From: Methylobacillus flagellatus KT
Lineage (GTDB): Bacteria > Pseudomonadota > Gammaproteobacteria > Burkholderiales > Methylophilaceae
Length of the DNA stretch: 64,000 nt
Assembly (NCBI RefSeq): GCF_000013705.1
Contig: NC_007947.1
Location: forward strand, 1 to 64,000
Direction of reading: 5' to 3'
Positions 58,342 to 64,000 of the stretch are shown here, piece by piece (positions within the stretch are counted from its first letter, which is position 1; every line of letters starts with the position of its first letter). Below the pieces are notes generated by a model. It searched no databases. It saw only the letters and a program-made list of their open reading frames with translations, and was not told the origin of the DNA. The translations under genes and the position numbers were made by a program.

Positions 58342-58366
58342 AAAGGGGCCTACATGGCCCCTTTTT
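58342..58366 (+). terminator. Intrinsic terminator of erpA
   Basis: AAAGGGGCC (58342-58350) and GGCCCCTTT (58356-58364) around TACAT, followed by more T residues. It separates erpA from the convergent gltA. Confidence 0.93.
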
Positions 58367-58396
58367 AAATTCTCCCCCAGAGGGTGCTCTAGCGTC

Positions 58397-59692
58397 TTAA
58401 CGCTGATCCAGCGGAAGAAAGTCGCGACGTTCCGGACCAGTATATAGTTGGCGTGGACGGCCTATCTTGGAGCCTGGGTCGGACATCATCTCATTCCATT
58501 GAGCAACCCAGCCGACGGTACGCGCCAAGGCAAAGATAGCCGTGAACATTGAGTTCGGAATACCCATTGCACGCATGACGATGCCAGAATAGAAGTCGAC
58601 ATTCGGATACAGCCGACGGCTGACGAAGTATTCATCTTCCAGTGCAATCTTTTCCAGTTCCAGTGCAAGTTTGAACATGGGGTCATCATTCAGGCCGAGC
58701 TCGTCGAGCACTTGATGACAGGTCTGGCGCATGATGGCTGCGCGTGGGTCCATGTTGCGGTAGACGCGGTGGCCGAATCCCATTAAGCGGAACGAATCGG
58801 TTTTGTCTTTGGCGCGCTTAATGTACTCACCGATACGGCTGATATCGCCGATTTCCTCCAGCATTTTCAGCGTGGCTTCGTTGGCACCGCCGTGTGCGGG
58901 CCCCCACAATGAAGCAATACCCGCAGCGACACAGGCAAATGGGTTGGCCCCGCTGGAGCCTGCCAAACGGACTGTAGAGGTAGAGGCATTTTGCTCATGG
59001 TCAGCATGCAGAATCAGAATACGCTCAAAAGCCTTTGCCAATACAGGGTTGGGTTCGTAATCCTCACATGGGGTAGCGAACATCATGTGCATGAAGTTTT
59101 CCGCATAATTGAAGCGGTTCTTTGGGTACATGAAAGGCTGACCAACGTTGTACTTGTAGCTCCAGGCAGCAATGGTAGGGACTTTGGCCAACAGGCGATG
59201 CGCAGCGAACTCACGGTTTCTCGGATCGCTGACATCAATTGCCTCATGGTAGAAGGCTGACATGGAGCCGACAACACCGACCATGACTGCCATCGGATGT
59301 GCATCGCGTCTGAAGCCGCGGAAGATGTGCGTAAGCTGATCATGCACCATGCTGTGGCGCGTAATGGTATTGGTGAATTTTTCTTTCTGCTCCGCATTGG
59401 GTAGCTCGCCATAGATGAGCAAGTAGCTGACTTCCATGAAGTCGGAGTGCTCTGCGAGTTGCTCGATGGGGTAGCCGCGATAAAACAGCAATCCTTCCTC
59501 GCCATCGATGAAAGTGATATTGGAGTCACAAGAGGCTGTTGATAGGAAGCCGGGATCGTAAGTGAAATAGCCATGCTTGCTCAGGGAGCGGATATCAATA
59601 ACACTGGGCCCCAGCTTGCCGGGTAGAATAGGGAGTTCGATTGGCGCGGAACCATCATCGAAAGTAAGGGTGACTTTGCTTGGTTTCATCAT
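58397..59692 (-). CDS. gltA: Citrate synthase, type II
   Basis: It condenses oxaloacetate with acetyl-CoA. From ATG 59692 it has 431 residues (ATG 59689 is adjacent), close to E. coli GltA at 427. Active-site segments are [35 protein letters not shown] and [14 protein letters not shown]. The frame is open upstream to 59764, but that extension overlaps anmK. It is the only other central TCA gene here apart from mqo. Confidence 0.97.
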   Translation of the reverse strand: MMKPSKVTLTFDDGSAPIELPILPGKLGPSVIDIRSLSKHGYFTYDPGFLSTASCDSNITFIDGEEGLLFYRGYPIEQLAEHSDFMEVSYLLIYGELPNAEQKEKFTNTITRHSMVHDQLTHIFRGFRRDAHPMAVMVGVVGSMSAFYHEAIDVSDPRNREFAAHRLLAKVPTIAAWSYKYNVGQPFMYPKNRFNYAENFMHMMFATPCEDYEPNPVLAKAFERILILHADHEQNASTSTVRLAGSSGANPFACVAAGIASLWGPAHGGANEATLKMLEEIGDISRIGEYIKRAKDKTDSFRLMGFGHRVYRNMDPRAAIMRQTCHQVLDELGLNDDPMFKLALELEKIALEDEYFVSRRLYPNVDFYSGIVMRAMGIPNSMFTAIFALARTVGWVAQWNEMMSDPGSKIGRPRQLYTGPERRDFLPLDQR

Positions 59693-59724
59693 TCTGGAGT
59701 CATGGATGGTTGATTGGTTACAAA

Positions 59725-60831
59725 TTAAGCAGCATAAACTGCGCCAAGTATTCTCGGACCACATGCGCCAGTCACGGCAGGCAGGTTGCCAGGCAGTCCA
59801 TGTAAAGTCTGTTTCGCCAGCCAGGCAAAAGCAGCTGCTTCTACAGCATTGGCTGCAAGGCCCAGTGTATCACTCAGTGCAATAGGCACTGGCTGCAGCA
59901 ATTGCCGTAAGCGTTGCATCAAGGCGTTATTATAAGCGCCACCACCACATACATACAGCTCATCAACATTACCGCAATGCTGTGTCACTGCCATGGCAAT
60001 TGAAACGGCAGTCAGTTCCAATAGTGTGCGTTGCACATCCTGCGGCCGGGGTTTGTCTTTAATTTGGTGCAATAGCTGCTCAAGCCAAGCCAGGTTGAAC
60101 GTATCACGGCCCGTACTTTTAGGTGGCTGTCTGGCGAAAAATGAGTCGGAAAGCATGCGGTGTAACAGATCGGGAAGGATGGAGCCGCTTGCTGCCCAAG
60201 TTCCTTGCCTATCGTAGTCCCTGCCTTGGTGTTTATTGATCCAAGCATCCATGAGCATATTGCCAGGGCCTGTATCAAATCCGATGATGTTGCCCCCTGT
60301 TGCCGGTAGGTTGGTAAGGTTGGCAATACCGCCAATATTGAGCACAACCCGGTGCTTCTCGGCAGAAGAGAACATGGCGGCATGGAAGGCAGGTACCAGG
60401 GGAGCGCCATGACCGCCTGCCGCAATGTCGCGGCTACGGAAGTCGGCGACGACGTCGATTCCTGTCAGCTCGGCCAACAATGCTGGGTTGCCGATCTGCA
60501 GCGTAAAGCCCCATTCAGGACGATGGCGTATGGTTTGGCCGTGGCAGCCAATCGCACGTATTGCCTTAGGGTGGAGACAGGCCTTCTTCAGCAATGCTTC
60601 TATATTTTCGGCGTATAACGTGGCAAGTTGGTTGCCTGTACGTGCCATTGACTCGAGCTCGTTATGGCCCGGATTATGCAATGCCAACAGCATATGTTTC
60701 AAAGCTGCGGGGTAAGGTGTGAACTGTTGCTGGATGACTTGGCAGCGCTGATTTTCCAGCTTGACGATTACGCTGTCGGCACCATCCAGGCTGGTGCCTG
60801 ACATCAGGCCAATGAAAAGCTCAGGCTGCAC
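59725..60831 (-). CDS. anmK: Anhydro-N-acetylmuramic acid kinase
   Basis: A peptidoglycan-recycling enzyme that cleaves and phosphorylates anhydroMurNAc. The 368 residues begin with the ATP-binding [16 protein letters not shown] and include [33 protein letters not shown] and YVCGGGAYN. The start is GTG 60831, overlapping the M23 peptidase stop by one base (TAGTG). Confidence 0.95.
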   Translation of the reverse strand: MQPELFIGLMSGTSLDGADSVIVKLENQRCQVIQQQFTPYPAALKHMLLALHNPGHNELESMARTGNQLATLYAENIEALLKKACLHPKAIRAIGCHGQTIRHRPEWGFTLQIGNPALLAELTGIDVVADFRSRDIAAGGHGAPLVPAFHAAMFSSAEKHRVVLNIGGIANLTNLPATGGNIIGFDTGPGNMLMDAWINKHQGRDYDRQGTWAASGSILPDLLHRMLSDSFFARQPPKSTGRDTFNLAWLEQLLHQIKDKPRPQDVQRTLLELTAVSIAMAVTQHCGNVDELYVCGGGAYNNALMQRLRQLLQPVPIALSDTLGLAANAVEAAAFAWLAKQTLHGLPGNLPAVTGACGPRILGAVYAA

Positions 60832-62177
60832 TAGTCGAGCGAGGCGACAGTACTTGCACTCAGCAGTTGCAATTGGGCGTTCAGGTTGGCGCTATGAGCG
60901 AGAAAATCTTCCCGGTATTGAGGGGCAAGAGGTTGAGCCGCAGGCAGCGCCACTTTGAGAGGATCCCTATGGACGCCGTTCAGCAGGAACTCGTAATGCA
61001 GATGAGGGCCGGTTGCCATGCCTGTCATGCCGACATGCCCAATGATATCGCCCTGCGACACTTTCATGCCTTGACGTAGGCCAGGCGCGAAACGGGAAAG
61101 GTGGCCATAGACCGTTGTAACGCCGCCATTGTGTTGCAAATAGATGACATTGCCATATCCACCCTTGACCCCGACAAACTGCACTACGCCATCAGCGGGA
61201 GCCTTGATCCGGGTGCCGATGGGCGCGGCAAGATCTACGCCTTTGTGAGCGCGCATTTTTTGCAGGATCGGATGGAAACGGCCAAGGGTAAAGCCAGAGC
61301 TGATACGGGTAAACTCTAGTGGGGAACGCAGGAAAGACTTGTGCAAGCTCTTGCCTTCAGGCGTGTAATAAGCGACTTTGCCTTCGGGATTGCGATACAT
61401 GACAGCTTTGTAGGTCTTGCCTTGATTGGTGAATTCAGCCGCCAGCACCTGCCCGGTGTTGACTAGGTTGCCGTTATTGTATTTGGCTTCGTAGATCACG
61501 ACAAAACGATCACCTTTGCGCAGGTCGCTATGGAAATCAATATCGGAGGAAAAAATTTCAGCCATCTGGATGGCGATGGAATCTGGGATATCTACTGAGT
61601 CAGTCGCGGCGAAAAGCGAGCTTTTAATCTCAGCGGTTTTCAAAACGTTGTGAGTCTCTAGAGTTGGCTCGGCAGTTTTGGCCTGATAGCCGGAATCGGT
61701 ACGTTCTACAGTCAAGGTGGAAGTGGGGTTGAGCTGGTATTGCAATTTGAGCAATTCACCACTGGCATTGACCTGTGCCTGGATGGCGCGTCCCGGTCGA
61801 AGCTGGGAGGCAAGCGCGCGTGCATCGGGATTCTTGCGCAAGAAATCCAGAGCCTCGCTATTTTGTACATTCAATCGGGACATCAGGCTAGCCAGAGTGT
61901 CATCACGGCGTACCTGATCGGCTTGCCAGTAATTTTCACTTTCTAGATTTTCTGAAACGAATGGTGTAGAAATTTCAGGTAGCTCGACATCTTCTACAAT
62001 GGTGGAAATGGCCACATCCTGTGTAGATGTTTGTGGGGCAATACCGAATGCAGTGATGATGCCGAAGAGTGGAAGGCTTGAAATGGCGAGCAACCAACGC
62101 AGGCGTAGCTTACGTTCTTTTAATGCTGGGTTTTGCGTTAAAATAACTTTCCTTTGGCTCTGCTCAGTTTGCTGCAC
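60831..62177 (-). CDS. M23 family peptidoglycan DD-metallopeptidase (MepM-like)
   Basis: A 448-residue periplasmic endopeptidase anchored by one N-terminal membrane segment (LRWLLAISSLPLFGIITAFG). An OapA/LysM-like segment (RRDDTLASLMSRLNVQN) is followed by a beta-rich domain and the M23 domain with zinc ligands in HKGVDLAAPIGT and GPHLHYEFL. The start is GTG 62177 with GAGG upstream. It is coupled to anmK, joining wall cleavage to recycling, and lies near a bactofilin gene. Confidence 0.93.
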   Translation of the reverse strand: MQQTEQSQRKVILTQNPALKERKLRLRWLLAISSLPLFGIITAFGIAPQTSTQDVAISTIVEDVELPEISTPFVSENLESENYWQADQVRRDDTLASLMSRLNVQNSEALDFLRKNPDARALASQLRPGRAIQAQVNASGELLKLQYQLNPTSTLTVERTDSGYQAKTAEPTLETHNVLKTAEIKSSLFAATDSVDIPDSIAIQMAEIFSSDIDFHSDLRKGDRFVVIYEAKYNNGNLVNTGQVLAAEFTNQGKTYKAVMYRNPEGKVAYYTPEGKSLHKSFLRSPLEFTRISSGFTLGRFHPILQKMRAHKGVDLAAPIGTRIKAPADGVVQFVGVKGGYGNVIYLQHNGGVTTVYGHLSRFAPGLRQGMKVSQGDIIGHVGMTGMATGPHLHYEFLLNGVHRDPLKVALPAAQPLAPQYREDFLAHSANLNAQLQLLSASTVASLD

Positions 62178-62288
62178 TGGTCGCTACCTCATGATTGCTG
62201 TGACAAATCGACGATGAGCCATGCTAACAGAAAAATTCTGCATGGTGAAGGCAAAAAAGCACCCTAAATCACGGTTATTTCTAAAGAT

Positions 62289-63488
62289 ATGGCAAATTTA
62301 AATGATAGTTTGGCGTTGATCAAACGTGGCATTGATGACTTGATCGGCGAGCAGGAGCTAATCGACAAGCTTAACACTGGGCAACCGTTGAAGGTAAAGG
62401 CAGGTTTTGACCCGACTGCGCCCGATTTGCATTTGGGGCATGCGGTATTACTTAACAAGCTGCGCCAATTCCAGGACTTAGGTCACAAAGTGCTGTTCCT
62501 GATTGGGGATTTCACCGGCATGATCGGGGATCCGACCGGCAAAAGCGCAACCCGTCCGCCACTGAGTGCTGAGCAGGTGCAAGTTAATGCGCGGACTTAC
62601 CAGGAACAAGTATTCAAGATACTCAAGCCCGAGCAAACGGAAGTGGTGTTCAATTCAAGTTGGATCAATGAACTCGGCGCGGCAGGCATGCTCAAGCTGG
62701 CTGCAACACATACCGTGGCGCGGATGCTGGAACGGGATGATTTCGAGAAGCGCTACAAGAACAATCAGCCGATTGCGATCCACGAATTCCTTTATCCCTT
62801 ATTACAAGGCTATGACTCGGTAGCCTTGAAGGCTGATATCGAGCTGGGCGGCACCGACCAGCGCTTCAACTTATTAATGGGGCGTGAGCTGCAAAAGCAC
62901 TTTGGGCAGCTTCCGCAGTCCGTGCTGACGGTCCCGCTGCTCGAGGGGCTCGATGGCGTCAATAAGATGTCTAAATCCCTGGGCAACTATATCGGTATTG
63001 CTGAGCCTGCTAACACTATATTTAGTAAGTTGATGTCCGTTTCGGATGAGCTCATGTGGCGATATATCACTTTATTGTCGTTTGAGTCGATGGAAACGAT
63101 TGAGCGTTGGCGCGCTTCCGTTCAGGCTGGGGAAAACCCGCGCAATATCAAAGTGCGCTTTGCGCAGGAAATCGTGACGCGATTCCATGGCAAGCAAGCT
63201 GCGGTTGATGCACTTGCAGATTTCGAATTGCGCTCAAAAGGCGGTATTCCTGAAAATGTGCCGGAGGTGAACGTGGTGATCAAGGAGGCTGCGGTTGCAA
63301 TAGGTCCGCTATTGAAGCAGGCGGGACTGGTTGCTAGCACCTCTGAGGCTTTTCGCATGATAGAACAAGGCGGCGTGAGGTTGGATGGCGAGAAAGTCAT
63401 GGATCGCGGGTTGCAGGTTGCGCAGGGCGCTGTGGTGGTGGCACAAGTGGGCAAGCGCAAGTTTGCCCGGATTACGATCAGCAAGTGA
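62289..63488 (+). CDS. tyrS: Tyrosyl-tRNA synthetase
   Basis: It charges tRNA-Tyr. The 399 residues have [17 protein letters not shown] with the HIGH-type motif (HLGH), KMSKSLGN for KMSKS, and a C-terminal S4 RNA-binding domain ([20 protein letters not shown]). It is divergent from the M23 gene and directly precedes the rRNA promoter region. No T-box is visible. Confidence 0.97.
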   Translation: MANLNDSLALIKRGIDDLIGEQELIDKLNTGQPLKVKAGFDPTAPDLHLGHAVLLNKLRQFQDLGHKVLFLIGDFTGMIGDPTGKSATRPPLSAEQVQVNARTYQEQVFKILKPEQTEVVFNSSWINELGAAGMLKLAATHTVARMLERDDFEKRYKNNQPIAIHEFLYPLLQGYDSVALKADIELGGTDQRFNLLMGRELQKHFGQLPQSVLTVPLLEGLDGVNKMSKSLGNYIGIAEPANTIFSKLMSVSDELMWRYITLLSFESMETIERWRASVQAGENPRNIKVRFAQEIVTRFHGKQAAVDALADFELRSKGGIPENVPEVNVVIKEAAVAIGPLLKQAGLVASTSEAFRMIEQGGVRLDGEKVMDRGLQVAQGAVVVAQVGKRKFARITISK

Positions 63489-63542
63489 TGTAAGCTTGAT
63501 AGCCTTGAAATGTAATTATTTTGTAATAGTGACAAAAAAGGC

Positions 63543-63570
63543 TTGACCAAAATCCTGGGCTACGTAGAAT
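63543..63570 (+). promoter_or_regulatory. rRNA operon promoter, copy 1
   Basis: TTGACC (63543-63548), 16-base spacer, TAGAAT (63565-63570), followed by the GC discriminator GCGCACCTCGC. It is the most upstream and weakest -10 match of four similar promoters. Confidence 0.8.
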
Positions 63571-63628
63571 GCGCACCTCGCTTGAACAGTGGGGCTCGCA
63601 GGAGGGTTTGAAGAAATGAAAATTCTCC

Positions 63629-63656
63629 TTGACCGATTAAAAAAGGTCTGTAAAAT
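63629..63656 (+). promoter_or_regulatory. rRNA operon promoter, copy 2
   Basis: TTGACC (63629-63634), 16-base spacer, TAAAAT (63651-63656), followed by GCGCGGCTCGC. Confidence 0.85.
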
Positions 63657-63718
63657 GCGCGGCTCGCTTGATAAAGCGAAACGCAGTTAAGCGGTTCGAA
63701 ATTAATTTCAAAAATCAC

Positions 63719-63746
63719 TTGACCAGTTCGAAAGAAACTGTAAAAT
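63719..63746 (+). promoter_or_regulatory. rRNA operon promoter, copy 3
   Basis: TTGACC (63719-63724), 16-base spacer, TAAAAT (63741-63746), followed by GCGCGGCTCGC, identical to copy 2 downstream of the -10. Confidence 0.85.
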
Positions 63747-63818
63747 GCGCGGCTCGCTGTAAGGGATGTAGATATAGAGGCGGGATCGAAGTTGTAAGAA
63801 ATAAATTTCGAGACTAGC

Positions 63819-63846
63819 TTGACCGGATTAAAAAGGTCTGTATAAT
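63819..63846 (+). promoter_or_regulatory. rRNA operon promoter, copy 4
   Basis: TTGACC (63819-63824), 16-base spacer, consensus TATAAT (63841-63846), followed by GCGCACCTCTCGC. It has the best -10 element and is closest to the operon. Confidence 0.88.
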
Positions 63847-63900
63847 GCGCACCTCTCGCTGATTTGGAAACGAATCAGGGGCGAGTAAAAAGAAGTAACC

Positions 63901-63912
63901 TGCTCTTTAACA
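63901..63912 (+). promoter_or_regulatory. boxA antitermination element of the rRNA leader
   Basis: TGCTCTTTAACA matches the rrn boxA consensus, which recruits NusB/NusE for antitermination. It lies 55 bases after the last -10. The 16S gene itself must start beyond 64000; the last ~90 bases are 16S leader. Confidence 0.9.
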
Positions 63913-63957
63913 AAACGAACAACCGATAAGTGTGGGTGCTTGTAGGTGAGTGCAAAA

Positions 63958-63977
63958 GATACATATTAATATGTATC
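63958..63977 (+). repeat. Perfect 20-base palindrome in the 16S leader
   Basis: GATACATATTAATATGTATC is exactly self-complementary. In RNA it would form an AU-rich hairpin between boxA and the 16S gene. Confidence 0.8.
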
Positions 63978-64000
63978 CCAAACTCAAAATACAAGTGCTT

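Noticed and set aside
58397..59764. Longer citrate synthase starting at 59764
   Set aside because: The extension overlaps anmK and does not resemble the citrate synthase N-terminus.

Overview
The window begins 45 bases before dnaA and looks like the conventional zero point of a bacterial chromosome, running clockwise from the replication origin to just before a ribosomal RNA operon. Gene content, moderate-to-high GC and gene order are betaproteobacterial: cutA-dsbD-tlpA-aroQ-accB-accC-prmA, argH next to an AlgZ/AlgR-type pair and hemCDXY, and rph-rdgB-hemW beside yicC. An orphan pqqA (precursor of the methanol dehydrogenase cofactor PQQ) and the overall gene set suggest a methylotroph of the Methylophilaceae, possibly Methylobacillus. 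That placement is inference; no 16S sequence lies inside the window.

Layout. 1-5.3 kb: dnaA, an AT-rich DnaA-box region, dnaN, a parS site and gyrB. 5.3-12 kb: a hypothetical protein, a SulP anion transporter, a secreted GH2 glycosidase, an SRPBCC protein with a 32-residue microprotein, and DNA polymerase IV. 12-22.5 kb: tRNA-Glu, an alpha/beta hydrolase, a periplasmic BON protein, malate:quinone oxidoreductase, MsrB, HU, two more microproteins, an MscM-type channel, an HPP-CBS membrane protein, OxyR and pqqA; this is the most accessory-like part. 22.7-29.8 kb: a leftward cluster for fatty-acid precursor synthesis, shikimate synthesis and periplasmic thiol chemistry. 29.8-38.7 kb: fxsA, a flavin/2Fe-2S reductase, hemCDXY, an AlgR/AlgZ-type two-component system and argH. 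38.7-45.2 kb: a diguanylate cyclase, hemW, rdgB, rph and a PP2C phosphatase/Ser-Thr kinase pair. 45.3-54.6 kb: yicC, DUF475, gmk, rpoZ, spoT/rel, ridA, recG, ubiC and ubiA. 54.6-63.5 kb: rplM-rpsI, argC, a DUF6776 protein, a frameshifted bactofilin, erpA, gltA, anmK, an M23 peptidase and tyrS. 63.5-64.0 kb: four tandem rRNA promoters, a boxA antitermination element and the start of the 16S leader.

How it fits together. The left end combines replication initiation with chromosome segregation: there are three parS-like palindromes in the first 30 kb. The right end combines (p)ppGpp metabolism (spoT/rel, rpoZ) with GC-rich-discriminator rRNA promoters of the kind that stringent control usually acts on. 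No CRISPR array, insertion sequence, prophage or toxin-antitoxin module was seen. No large new system stands out. The less-explained elements are a pair of paralogous microproteins (25 and 32 residues), an orphan pqqA, the split bactofilin reading frame, an inverted repeat near 13.8-13.9 kb, and the kinase/phosphatase pair next to RNA-processing genes.
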